64,000 nucleotides of DNA from Bordetella parapertussis (GTDB lineage: Bacteria > Pseudomonadota > Gammaproteobacteria > Burkholderiales > Burkholderiaceae_C): NCBI GenBank assembly GCA_945870575.1, contig CAMBSK010000008.1, positions 21,824 through 85,823 on the forward strand, in the 5' to 3' direction. Below are positions 47,179 to 54,950 of this stretch, piece by piece. The notes below the pieces were generated by a model. It saw nothing but the letters and a program-made list of their open reading frames with translations. It had not been told where the DNA came from and searched no databases. Made by a program: the position numbers and the translations under genes. How positions within the stretch are numbered: position 1 is the first letter of the stretch; every line of letters begins with the position of its first letter.

Positions 47179-47193
47179 TAGGCCATTGGCCTA
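47179..47193 (-). promoter_or_regulatory. palindromic operator of the brnT pair
   Basis: TAGGCCATTGGCCTA is a perfect 7-bp inverted repeat around one base, 10 bases upstream of brnT. A further half-site TGGCCTA occurs near 47263. Autorepression by the antitoxin-toxin complex is expected. Confidence 0.5.
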
Positions 47194-47381
47194 TAAATTG
47201 TAACTCTAGATTTAAAGTATTTGCTCTGCAAAACATAGAATGACATGTTGGGCGAGATGTACTGGCCTATGTATCACTGAGCGTTACGTTTTTTGTGACT
47301 TACTGTTGCGCGGTGATATGAGGTATTCCTGTCAGGCTATATTTATAAATGCGATGACGAAAACCAGCAATTTGCAATAAA

Positions 47382-47466
47382 TCAACGCCCCCCAAACACC
47401 GCCGCTTCCAAGTCAGCACTCATGCCCATAGACAAAGTGTCAAACTGAGGCAAAGCCAAAGCCACT
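47382..47466 (-). pseudogene. duplicated yggS 3'-end fragment with a 39-base deletion
   Basis: The minus strand encodes VALALPQFDTLSMGMSADL, then EAAVFGGR and a stop, matching the end of the intact yggS at 48.4 kb except that KAGSTMVRVGTAV is missing. In the intact gene the deleted segment is bounded by the 7-base direct repeat ACCGCCG, and one copy remains here. So this is a partial duplication that then lost 39 bases by repeat recombination. It flanks the methyltransferase gene on the opposite side from the intact yggS. Confidence 0.75.
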
Positions 47467-47583
47467 TGCCGTTCTTCATAGCGGCCATCCGCGCCGAGTG
47501 TTCGCCCTGCTGACAGGTCAAGAATAGGGCTTCTTCATCCGGCCTAGACTGCGCATCTGCATTGACAAAATTTAAGAGCATCC

Positions 47584-48168
47584 ATGGAACTTTTGGCTTT
47601 TTTTCTGCTTTATTTTGGCTTGACCTTTGTCTGGCGATCGGTGGTGGTGTACCGCAAAACAGGTCTCAATCCCTTGGTGTTGGGTAAGGGCGACGACGCC
47701 TACGGCGATGTGGGGCGTGCCTTCAAGCTGACCATCATGCTCATCGCCACTTTTGTGCTGGTGCGCGCCTCTTGGCCAGCTTCAACACAAGAGCTCGGTA
47801 CGATTGCGGCGCTGCAAACGCCCACGTGGACCGTGCTGGGATGGGTGTTGATGGGTCTGTCCTTGGCGCTGATGCTGGTGGCACAGGCAGAAATGGGGCT
47901 GTCATGGCGTATTGGCATTGATGAAAAAAACCGCACAGGCTTGGTAACAGGCGGTCTGTTTGGTCTGTCGCGCAACCCGATATTTTTAAGCCTACGCATT
48001 ACCTTGCTAGGCCTGTTTTTTCACAGCCCAAACGGCCTGACGCTGGCGCTGGCCTGCGTCGGCGAGGTGCTGATGCAACTACAGGTGAGATTGGAAGAGC
48101 AGCACCTCTTGGGTCAGCACGGCGTGGAGTACGCCACCTACTGCCAAAAAGTGCGGCGCTGGATGTGA
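47584..48168 (+). CDS. isoprenylcysteine carboxyl methyltransferase (ICMT)-like membrane protein
   Basis: This 194-residue integral membrane protein has four or five hydrophobic segments. The C-terminal catalytic signature of ICMT/NnrU-like methyltransferases is present: TGLVTGGLFGLSRNPIFLSLRITLLGLF, then RLEEQHLLGQHGVEYATYCQKVRRW. Bacterial members methylate unknown acceptors with SAM. It lies between a yggS fragment and the intact yggS, so the duplication probably arose around it. Confidence 0.8.
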   Translation: MELLAFFLLYFGLTFVWRSVVVYRKTGLNPLVLGKGDDAYGDVGRAFKLTIMLIATFVLVRASWPASTQELGTIAALQTPTWTVLGWVLMGLSLALMLVAQAEMGLSWRIGIDEKNRTGLVTGGLFGLSRNPIFLSLRITLLGLFFHSPNGLTLALACVGEVLMQLQVRLEEQHLLGQHGVEYATYCQKVRRWM

Positions 48169-48243
48169 TGCAGGCAACTTGTCAAACACCTCAAATTAGC
48201 CTGAATCTGCATCACCAGATACTGCATTCAAACAAGCCGTCAT

Positions 48244-48306
48244 GCTGTGCCTGTCCGTGTAGCGAACGTCGCAGCTTTGCTGCGGTGAGCGGCGGACGGG
48301 CACAGC
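48244..48306. repeat. long imperfect hairpin in the ICMT-yggS gap
   Basis: GCTGTGCCTGTCCG (48244-48257) and CGGACGGGCACAGC (48293-48306) form a 14-bp stem with one G-U pair. An inner CGCAGC-TTT-GCTGCG hairpin is at 48270-48284. No U-tract follows, so it is probably a REP-like element or structured RNA rather than a terminator. No second copy was noticed in the window. Confidence 0.4.
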
Positions 48307-48371
48307 GTGTCGGCTTATCAGCGATGGCTTGACTTCGTTAGGCAAGACAGGTGTGGCCAAATGACGACGAC

Positions 48372-49061
48372 TTAACGAGAGCCAAACACCGCCGTCCCCA
48401 CCCTCACCATGGTGCTACCGGCCTTTACCGCCGCTTCCAAGTCGGCGCTCATGCCCATAGACAAAGTGTCAAACTGAGGCAACGCGAGAGCAGCATGCAA
48501 GTCATCAAACAAGCGCTTGGCTTGCAAATGCACCGCCGCTTGTGCATCAAAACCATCCACAGGATCAGGAATCGTCATCAGGCCGCGCAGCACCAATCTC
48601 GGTAACTCAGACACAGCCTGCGCCAGCGCCAGCGCATCGCTTGGTGACACACCGGCCTTGGTCGGGCCGCCGTCAATATTCACTTGCAAGCAAATATTCA
48701 GCGGCGGTAAATCTGCCGGTCGTTGCTCGCTCAAGCGCTGCGCGATTTTCAACCGATCGACGCTATGCACCCAATCGAAATGCTCGGCCACCGGTCGCGT
48801 CTTGTTGCTTTGCAAAGGACCTATGCAATGCCACACCAAGCCGGGCACATCTTTCAAGGCAACGATTTTGTCCACGCCTTCTTGCACATAGTTTTCGCCG
48901 AAATCGCTTTGCCCTAAAGCGGCCACTTCGCGCACTTGCTCAGCGGCAAAGGTTTTAGACACCGCCAGCAACTGCACTTGTGCCGCAGGTCGGCCTGCTT
49001 GCAACGCCGCTTGTGTGATGCGCTCACACACGGCTTGGTAACGCTGTTGAATCTCACTCAT
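48372..49061 (-). CDS. PLP homeostasis protein YggS/PLPBP
   Basis: This 229-residue protein is the pyridoxal-phosphate-binding protein that buffers PLP and affects amino-acid and keto-acid balance. The PLP lysine is in LLAVSKTFAAEQV. FGENYVQEGVDKI, WHCIGPLQSNKTRPV and FDTLSMGMSADLEAAVKAGSTMVRVGTAVFGSR are standard. The ATG at 49061 (MSEIQQRYQ) or the one before it is the start. It diverges from the PilT-like gene. Confidence 0.95.
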   Translation of the reverse strand: MSEIQQRYQAVCERITQAALQAGRPAAQVQLLAVSKTFAAEQVREVAALGQSDFGENYVQEGVDKIVALKDVPGLVWHCIGPLQSNKTRPVAEHFDWVHSVDRLKIAQRLSEQRPADLPPLNICLQVNIDGGPTKAGVSPSDALALAQAVSELPRLVLRGLMTIPDPVDGFDAQAAVHLQAKRLFDDLHAALALPQFDTLSMGMSADLEAAVKAGSTMVRVGTAVFGSR

Positions 49062-49094
49062 CATATGGGTAACTGTAACAAGCAACCACCACAC

Positions 49095-50150
49095 ATGAAC
49101 CCGCTTTTGCTCGAATGGCTTTCACACGCGCGCCACTTAGGCGCCTCCGACCTGCACTTAAGCGCAGGCCTGCCGCCCATGGTGCGCCGACTCGGTCAAT
49201 TGCAAGCGTTGGACGCTGCGCCTGTCAGTTCAGACAGCACGCACACGCTGCTTGCCGAAGCGCTGCCCGATTGGCCGCATTCATCCTCGGCGCTCACGGA
49301 TAGAAACAACACAAACCCACACTGCCAAGACCACGACACAGCGGTCTCGGTGCCCGGCCTCGGCCGCTTTCGTGTGAATGTGTTCGCGCAACAACGCGGC
49401 TGGTCCTCGGTCTGGCGCGCCATTCCCTCAAACATTCCGGCCTTGGCCGATATAGGTGCACCAACGCCTCTGACCCAATGGGTACAACAACCGCATGGTT
49501 TGCTGCTGGTCACCGGCGCCACCGGTTCGGGCAAGTCCACCACCCTGGCCGCGCTGCTGCACCACATCAATTGCACCCAGGCCTTGCACATACTCACGCT
49601 GGAAGACCCGATCGAGTTTGAACATGCCAGCGCACAAAGTTTGGTGCAACAACGTGCTGTCCCCGGTCACAGCCAGAGTTTTGATACCGCGTTGCGCGCT
49701 GCCTTGCGGCAGGACCCGGACGTCATCATGGTTGGCGAATTGCGCGACCTGACCACCATCCGCTTAGCGCTGAGCGCGGCTGAGACCGGGCATTTGGTGT
49801 TGGCCACCTTACACACGCGAAGTGCCACCCAAGCGGTTGAGCGACTGGTCGATGTATTTCCTGCCGAGGAAAAAGCCTTGGTTCGCAGCCAACTCAGCCT
49901 GTCGCTGCTGGCCGTCGTCACACAAAGCTTTTGCTTGCATAAGAATGGTCAACGCCGCGTGGCAGCGCACGAGGTGTTGTACGCCACCGCTGCGGTGCGC
50001 AACCTTATTCGCGAAAGCAAAACCGCGCAACTACCCAATGCCTTGCAAACCGGCGCACAGTTCGGCATGCAAACCATGGCGCAGTCACTAGAGAAACTGG
50101 TGAGGTCAGGTGTGATCAGTGCTGAAGAGGCTGCCCGGCATGTGTCATGA
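49095..50150 (+). CDS. pilT: PilT/PilU-type twitching motility ATPase
   Basis: This 351-residue secretion-type ATPase has an N-terminal PAS-like domain (HLGASDLHLSAGLPPMVRRLGQL), Walker A GATGSGKST (141-149), the Asp box LTLEDPIEFEH, Walker B DPDVIMVGELRD and the His box HLVLATLHTRSA. These are the parts of the retraction motor of type IV pili. The C-terminus lacks the extended PilU tail, so it is more PilT-like. No other pilus genes are in the window. The long upstream frame was excluded in favour of MNPLLLEWLSHARHLG. Confidence 0.9.
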   Translation: MNPLLLEWLSHARHLGASDLHLSAGLPPMVRRLGQLQALDAAPVSSDSTHTLLAEALPDWPHSSSALTDRNNTNPHCQDHDTAVSVPGLGRFRVNVFAQQRGWSSVWRAIPSNIPALADIGAPTPLTQWVQQPHGLLLVTGATGSGKSTTLAALLHHINCTQALHILTLEDPIEFEHASAQSLVQQRAVPGHSQSFDTALRAALRQDPDVIMVGELRDLTTIRLALSAAETGHLVLATLHTRSATQAVERLVDVFPAEEKALVRSQLSLSLLAVVTQSFCLHKNGQRRVAAHEVLYATAAVRNLIRESKTAQLPNALQTGAQFGMQTMAQSLEKLVRSGVISAEEAARHVS

Positions 50151-50420
50151 GCAACGGCTGTATCTGTGTTCAAACGCCATGCGAGGTCTGCGGACAGCCC
50201 TGATGAAGTGCCTTTGACAGTCCGCGTTGTCTCGGCGGCACTGAGGAAGTGGCTTTTGCAGTGCGAGGTGTGCGGGCGGGGCTGACGACGTTATGTCAGT
50301 ATGGAGTAAGCCCCGCCTCTGCTCCTCGCACCTCGCACCCCTCACCCCACACCCGACACATCAAACACACCTCGCACCAACCAGACACATTAAGATCAGA
50401 AAAAACCACAAGGACACAGC
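50151..50420. other. intergenic stretch with CCTCGCAC-rich repeats
   Basis: No gene was found. The short repeats CCTCGCACCTCGCACCCCTC (50330-50349) and CCTCGCACC (50371-50379) lie close to the start of the next gene. The region near 50215-50270 contains unpaired GC-rich sequence without a clear hairpin. The plus-strand gene starts at 50421 with AAGGAC upstream. Confidence 0.3.
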
Positions 50421-51326
50421 ATGCCCCGCACCAACCCCAAAACCTACGAACCCTGCGCAGCCACCAAAGTCGCCTTCATCGGCTTGGGCGTCATGGGCTA
50501 CCCCATGGCCGGACACTTGGCACTCGCCGGACACCATATCACCGTCTACAACCGCAACCCCGCCAAAGCCAAAGAATGGTGTGCCGAATTCCCCGGCCAC
50601 GCATCAGCCTCCACACCCCGCGAAGCCGCTCAGGGAGCAGACATGGTGTTTTGCTGCGTCGGCAACGACAACGACTTGCGCGCCGTCATGCTCGGCACCG
50701 ACGGCACATTGGCCGGCACAAAAAGCGGCGCTTTGCTGGTAGATCACACCACCGCCTCCGCCGATGTGGCGCGCGAATTGTTTGCAGCGGCCATTGCCCA
50801 AGGCGTGCATTTTGTCGATGCGCCTGTGTCAGGCGGTGAAGCGGGTGCCATCAACGGCATGTTGACCGTCATGTGCGGCGGCGAATCCGCCGCTTTCGAG
50901 CGTGCCAAACCCGTGGGCATGGCCTTCGCCAAAGCCTTTACCTTGATGGGCGACAGCGGCGCCGGTCAGCTCACCAAAATGGTCAACCAGATTTGCATCG
51001 CCGGTCTGGTGCAAGGCTTATCTGAAGGCGTGGCCTTCGGCCAAAAAGCCGGTTTGAACATGGAGCAGGTACTGGAAGTCATAGGCAAAGGCGCGGCGCA
51101 AAGCTGGCAAATGGATAACCGCGGCAAAACCATGGTGACCGACAAATTCGATTTCGGCTTTGCCGTGGACTGGATGCGCAAAGACTTAGGCCTGGTTTTG
51201 GATGAGGCCAAACGCAACGGTTCGCGCGTACCGGTGACTGCGTTGATAGATCAGTTTTATGCGGATGTGCAGGCCATGGGCGGTAATCGCATGGATACGT
51301 CCAGCTTGATCAAACGCTTGCGTTGA
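50421..51326 (+). CDS. NAD(P)-dependent beta-hydroxyacid dehydrogenase (tartronate semialdehyde reductase-like)
   Basis: This 301-residue 6-phosphogluconate/3-hydroxyisobutyrate dehydrogenase-family protein has the Rossmann motif FIGLGVMGYPMAGHLALAGH near residue 19, the substrate-binding FVDAPVSGGEAGAINGMLTVMCGG, and the catalytic lysine in GAGQLTKMVNQI. The family includes tartronate semialdehyde reductase (glycerate synthesis from glyoxylate) and 3-hydroxyisobutyrate dehydrogenase. With glcD and the C2 genes of the CBB cluster nearby, the former is attractive but unproven. A proline-rich start MPRTNPKTYEPC precedes the fold. Confidence 0.82.
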   Translation: MPRTNPKTYEPCAATKVAFIGLGVMGYPMAGHLALAGHHITVYNRNPAKAKEWCAEFPGHASASTPREAAQGADMVFCCVGNDNDLRAVMLGTDGTLAGTKSGALLVDHTTASADVARELFAAAIAQGVHFVDAPVSGGEAGAINGMLTVMCGGESAAFERAKPVGMAFAKAFTLMGDSGAGQLTKMVNQICIAGLVQGLSEGVAFGQKAGLNMEQVLEVIGKGAAQSWQMDNRGKTMVTDKFDFGFAVDWMRKDLGLVLDEAKRNGSRVPVTALIDQFYADVQAMGGNRMDTSSLIKRLR

Positions 51327-51332
51327 CCAAAA

Positions 51333-51359
51333 AAAGCCACGGCGATCGACCGTGGCTTT
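51333..51359 (-). terminator. Rho-independent terminator after dolP
   Basis: AAAGCCACGG (51333-51342) and CCGTGGCTTT (51350-51359) form a perfect 10-bp stem with a 7-base loop. On the minus strand the stem runs into a T-rich tract (TTTTTTTGG), a classic terminator for the dolP transcript. It may also stop convergent transcription from the plus-strand gene. Confidence 0.85.
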
Positions 51360-51376
51360 GATGGATAAAGAACAGC

Positions 51377-52006
51377 TTATTTTTTGGCTTTGCCTTCAGC
51401 AGGTGGCGGCAACAGATTGCGCAACTCTTCCTCGCTGATGATTTCAAACAATCGCACCACTTTATTCACACCATTCACATTGCGAATGACGTTGGTGGCG
51501 CTGGTGGCTTCGCGTTGCGTGATACGGCCCATCACATACACAGTGCCGCGTTCGGCAACCACTTTGAAAGAATTGGCGAACAAATCCCGGCTGTCGACCA
51601 GCGAAGCTTTTACCTTGGCCGAGAGCAGCAGGTCGTTGGAGCGCGAACTCAACGAGGCGGGCTGCATGATAGAGAGTTCATTGACCACAGCTTTGACGTT
51701 TTCCAGTTTCTCCAGCAAGCCTTCGACAATTTGCTTGTCACGTTCAGTGGCCACCTCACCGGTGAGCAAGACCTGGCGGTTGTAGCTGGCGATGTTCACG
51801 TGAGCTCTTTCGCCCAAGGCGTCGCGGATACGTGCAGAGCCGCGCAACTCAATGGTTTCGTCTTCCAGTTGGGCGCCTGAAGTTCGTCTGTCGCTGGCCA
51901 CCATGGCGGTGCCGGCAAAGCCGGCCAACATGACCGGTGCGCAAGCGCTCAAGCCCAGGCTCAACAACATCATCAGGCCGGTGGCCTTCATGTGTCTGGT
52001 ATTCAT
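51377..52006 (-). CDS. dolP: outer-membrane lipoprotein with two BON domains (DolP/YraP)
   Basis: This 209-residue lipoprotein has a signal ending LSLGLSAC, lipidated at Cys22. The first BON domain is IRDALGERAHVNIASYNRQVLLTGEVATERDKQIVEGLLEKLENV and the second is SAKVKASLVDSRDLFANSFKVVAERGTVYVMGRITQREA. DolP maintains the outer-membrane barrier. Its ATG overlaps the SIS gene stop by 4 bases (ATGA). The yraN-diaA-dolP order matches the E. coli block. Confidence 0.92.
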   Translation of the reverse strand: MNTRHMKATGLMMLLSLGLSACAPVMLAGFAGTAMVASDRRTSGAQLEDETIELRGSARIRDALGERAHVNIASYNRQVLLTGEVATERDKQIVEGLLEKLENVKAVVNELSIMQPASLSSRSNDLLLSAKVKASLVDSRDLFANSFKVVAERGTVYVMGRITQREATSATNVIRNVNGVNKVVRLFEIISEEELRNLLPPPAEGKAKK

Positions 52007-52602
52007 TCGGTATTCTCCTGTTCACCCAATAATTGATTGTCTACGCCACCGCATAATCCGTGCAAGACCAGCAAATGAACTTCTTGAATGCGGGCCTTTC
52101 TGTCGTGCGGCACGCAAATATGCACATCAGTTTCGCGCAGCAGTTGGCGGATTTTGCCGCCACCCTGTCCGGTCAACGCCACCACACTGAGCTCGCGCTC
52201 ATGCGCTGCGTCAATTGCCCGCAAAAGATTACCGGCCTGCCCGCTGGCAGACACCACCAGCAGCACATCGCCGGGTTGACCCAAGGCACGTATTTGTTTG
52301 GCAAACACCTGGTCCACGCCGTTGTCCTGTTGCACCGACGTCAGCAACACATTGTCAGCACTCAAAGCGATGGCGCCCAGCTCCGGACGCACGCGCTCAA
52401 AGCCTGCGATGAAGGTGGCGGCAAACATCTGTGTGAGCGCCGCCGAACCACCGTTGCCGCAGGCAAGCACTTTGCCGCCGCCGGTGACACTGACCATGAT
52501 CAACTGCACCGCCTCGGCCATGGGTTTGCTCAAAATCTGCGCAGACTGGTATTTCAAATCCGCGCTGTCGATGAACAGCTGTTCGATGTGTTGCTCTAGC
52601 AT
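52003..52602 (-). CDS. SIS-domain protein (DiaA/GmhA family)
   Basis: This 199-residue SIS protein contains the sugar-isomerase core VTGGGKVLACGNGGSAALTQMFAATF, ALSADNVLLTSVQQDNG, DVLLVVSASGQAGNLLRAI and TDVHICVPHDRKARIQEVHLLVLHGLCGGVD. The family includes phosphoheptose isomerase GmhA and the DnaA-binding DiaA. The position next to yraN and dolP favours DiaA. It starts at the ATG at 52602 and ends overlapping dolP. Confidence 0.88.
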   Translation of the reverse strand: MLEQHIEQLFIDSADLKYQSAQILSKPMAEAVQLIMVSVTGGGKVLACGNGGSAALTQMFAATFIAGFERVRPELGAIALSADNVLLTSVQQDNGVDQVFAKQIRALGQPGDVLLVVSASGQAGNLLRAIDAAHERELSVVALTGQGGGKIRQLLRETDVHICVPHDRKARIQEVHLLVLHGLCGGVDNQLLGEQENTE

Positions 52603-52654
52603 GGCTTCATCATACCTTTGCAAAGTGACATGTAGTTGATGTTTGGGAAAGACT

Positions 52655-53053
52655 TCAGGCATCGAACGCGGCCTGTATCCATTGCAATTCACCGGCTTGC
52701 ACGACCACCACGTCAAACCGGCAGGCAGGCCAGCTTCGCCAGCTGCTCAAATACACCTTGGCAGCAAACACAATGCGCCGGCGTTTGACCGGACCAATGC
52801 TGGCCAATGCGCCGCCATGGCGCGCGTTGCTGCGGCTGCGAACTTCGACAAAAACCACCGTGCCTTGCGGGTCGCGCACAATCAGGTCTATCTCGCCGCC
52901 GCCTCGCCCCGGGGTGCGGTAATTGCGCACCAGCAATTGCAGTCCGCGGTTTTGTAAAAACGCCAAGGCCTGCGCTTCAGCTTCATCGCCCTGGCGCTTG
53001 CTGCTGCGCGGTCTGCCTGACACTGAATGAGCTTTGTTTTGAGAGGTTTGCAT
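52655..53053 (-). CDS. yraN: UPF0102 endonuclease-fold protein YraN
   Basis: This protein of about 132 residues has the Holliday-junction-resolvase-like core GDEAEAQALAFLQNRGLQLLVRNYRTPGRGGGEIDLIVRDPQGTVVFVEVRSRS. It shows the E-x-D...E-x-K/R pattern (GEIDLI, VFVEVRSR). In E. coli it lies between lpoA and diaA. The ATG at 53053 overlaps the divergent rsmI start codon by one base. Confidence 0.88.
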   Translation of the reverse strand: MQTSQNKAHSVSGRPRSSKRQGDEAEAQALAFLQNRGLQLLVRNYRTPGRGGGEIDLIVRDPQGTVVFVEVRSRSNARHGGALASIGPVKRRRIVFAAKVYLSSWRSWPACRFDVVVVQAGELQWIQAAFDA

Positions 53054-53970
53054 TGAGTTCCCGCTATGAAGCCGCCTTGTCTGCATCTCAACTGGCCTGC
53101 GAAGGTCAGGAGCATCCGGGCGGATGTTTGTATGTATTGGCCACGCCCATAGGCAACTTGGCCGACATCAGCCTGCGCGCACTGCATGTGCTGCAACTCG
53201 CCGACACGCTGGCCTGCGAAGACACGCGGCACAGCCAGTCGCTGTTGCGCCAATACGGTGTGGACAAACCCGGCGGCAGCTGGCTGGCGGTGCATCAGCA
53301 CAACGAGGCCGCTGCTGCCGAACAAGTGATTCTGCGGCTGCAACAAAGTCAACGGGTGGTTTATTTAAGTGATGCAGGTACACCTGGCATCAGTGACCCG
53401 GGGGCGCGGCTGGCGGCTCAGGTACAGCTGGCGGGATTGCGGGTCATGCCCATACCCGGCGCCAGCAGCGTCACTACGTTAATGAGCGCCAGCGGCTGTA
53501 TGGGGGATGACGGTTTTGTCTTCATCGGTTTTCTGCCCAGCAAAGCCATGGAGCGCCAGCACCGGATGCAATTGATGGCGGCTGAGCCACGCGCCCAGGT
53601 GTTTCTGGAAGCGCCGCACCGCATCGAAGCTGTGGCCCGCGACTTACAGATCCTGGGCGACAGGACCTTGACCGTCGGGCGCGAACTCACCAAACAATTT
53701 GAAGAGATTGCCAGTATGCCGGCCGCTGCGTTTACTGCCTGGCTGAATGCATCTGCGCCACGCGTCAAAGGCGAGTTTGCGCTGGTGTTGCATGCGCTGC
53801 CGCAGCAACTGGACCGCATGGCCGAAGCAGAACGCGTGCTGGATTTGCTGCTGGCCGAGTTACCGGTGAAAACCGCAGTGAAACTGGCCGCCGATATCAG
53901 CGGTGCGCCGCGCAATGCCTTGTACGCCTTGGCATTACAGAAAAAACCGGCGGCTGACGCTGATACGTGA
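53053..53970 (+). CDS. rsmI: 16S rRNA (cytidine-2'-O)-methyltransferase RsmI
   Basis: This 305-residue tetrapyrrole-methylase-fold enzyme 2'-O-methylates C1402 of 16S rRNA. The glycine motif YVLATPIGNLADISLRAL opens the fold. LACEDTRHSQSLLRQYG, YLSDAGTPGISDPGARL and PIPGASSVTTLMSASG follow. No ATG exists before the fold. The start was set to a TTG at 53053, with GAGAGG six bases upstream. Only this codon gives a normal N-terminus, and it shares a base with the divergent yraN ATG. Confidence 0.92.
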   Translation: MSSRYEAALSASQLACEGQEHPGGCLYVLATPIGNLADISLRALHVLQLADTLACEDTRHSQSLLRQYGVDKPGGSWLAVHQHNEAAAAEQVILRLQQSQRVVYLSDAGTPGISDPGARLAAQVQLAGLRVMPIPGASSVTTLMSASGCMGDDGFVFIGFLPSKAMERQHRMQLMAAEPRAQVFLEAPHRIEAVARDLQILGDRTLTVGRELTKQFEEIASMPAAAFTAWLNASAPRVKGEFALVLHALPQQLDRMAEAERVLDLLLAELPVKTAVKLAADISGAPRNALYALALQKKPAADADT

Positions 53971-54002
53971 ATGGCTGGCTATGTCCCAGCCAGTACATTG
54001 GC

Positions 54003-54950
54003 TTAAGTGACCAGATGTTGCGGTTTGTTGGCGACAAACGCCTCGATGTTGTCTATCAACTGGTCGGCCAGAAACTGCATCGCCTGGCTGGATGCCCAGG
54101 CCACGTGCGGCGTCAGTATGAAATTCGGTGTGCGAATGTCGAGCAAGGGATTGCCATTGACCGGTGGCTCTTGCGTCAGCACATCAAATCCCGCACCGGC
54201 AATCACGCCGGTTTCCAGCGCTGTTTTCAGAGCAAGTTCATCCACCAAACCGCCGCGCGAGGTATTGATCAGCAAAGCGCTGCGCTTCATCTGCTGCAAC
54301 TGCGGCATGCCGATGAAATGGCGCGACGTCGGCGTGAGCGGGCAATGCAAGCTGATGATGTCGGATTCGGCAAATACACGGGCCGGGTCAACAAAATCCA
54401 CGCCCGGGGCTTTGGGCGGCGCATGGTCGGCAAACAACACCTTCATGCCCAGGGCGCGCGCAATCTGCGCCGTGGCCTGGCCGAGCACGCCTTCGCCGAA
54501 TATCCCCAGTGTGCTGCCGTGCAAATCCTGTATCGGATGGTCAAAGAAACAGAATTGCTCTGCCTTTTGCCAGCGCCCGTTCAGCACGTCGTCGCGGTAA
54601 GCGATCAGGTTGCGGCGCAAAGCAAATATCAGTGCAAACGCGTGTTCGGGCACGGTATGCACGGCGTAATTGCGGATATTCGCCACAGCGACGCCGCGTT
54701 CACGGCAGGCTTCTGTGTCTATCACGTCATAGCCGGTGGCGGCCATGGCAATCAGCTTGAGGTTTGGTAACTGGGCCAGTGTGTCGCGGCGAATCGGCAC
54801 TTTATTGCTGATGGCAACAGTCGCATGTTGCAAACGCTCGACCACTTGATCGGGTCGGGTTTGCACATGCTCTGTCCATTCGTGCGCAAACGACGGCGCA
54901 CGCAACTCAGCCCTTAACGATTGCCTGTCCAGAAATACGATGTTTTGCAT
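54003..54950 (-). CDS. hprA: D-2-hydroxyacid dehydrogenase, hydroxypyruvate reductase type
   Basis: This protein of about 315 residues has the NAD-binding GIFGEGVLGQATAQIARALGM near residue 145. The catalytic residues are Arg in LINTSRGGLVDE, Glu in GFDVLTQEPP and His in LTPHVAWASS, forming the full R-E-H set. It lies immediately downstream of serine-glyoxylate aminotransferase, with a roughly 50-base overlap of reading frames, so hydroxypyruvate to glycerate is the most likely reaction. Start choice: ATG at 54950, with AAGG 6 bases upstream, rather than 54956. Confidence 0.85.
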   Translation of the reverse strand: MQNIVFLDRQSLRAELRAPSFAHEWTEHVQTRPDQVVERLQHATVAISNKVPIRRDTLAQLPNLKLIAMAATGYDVIDTEACRERGVAVANIRNYAVHTVPEHAFALIFALRRNLIAYRDDVLNGRWQKAEQFCFFDHPIQDLHGSTLGIFGEGVLGQATAQIARALGMKVLFADHAPPKAPGVDFVDPARVFAESDIISLHCPLTPTSRHFIGMPQLQQMKRSALLINTSRGGLVDELALKTALETGVIAGAGFDVLTQEPPVNGNPLLDIRTPNFILTPHVAWASSQAMQFLADQLIDNIEAFVANKPQHLVT

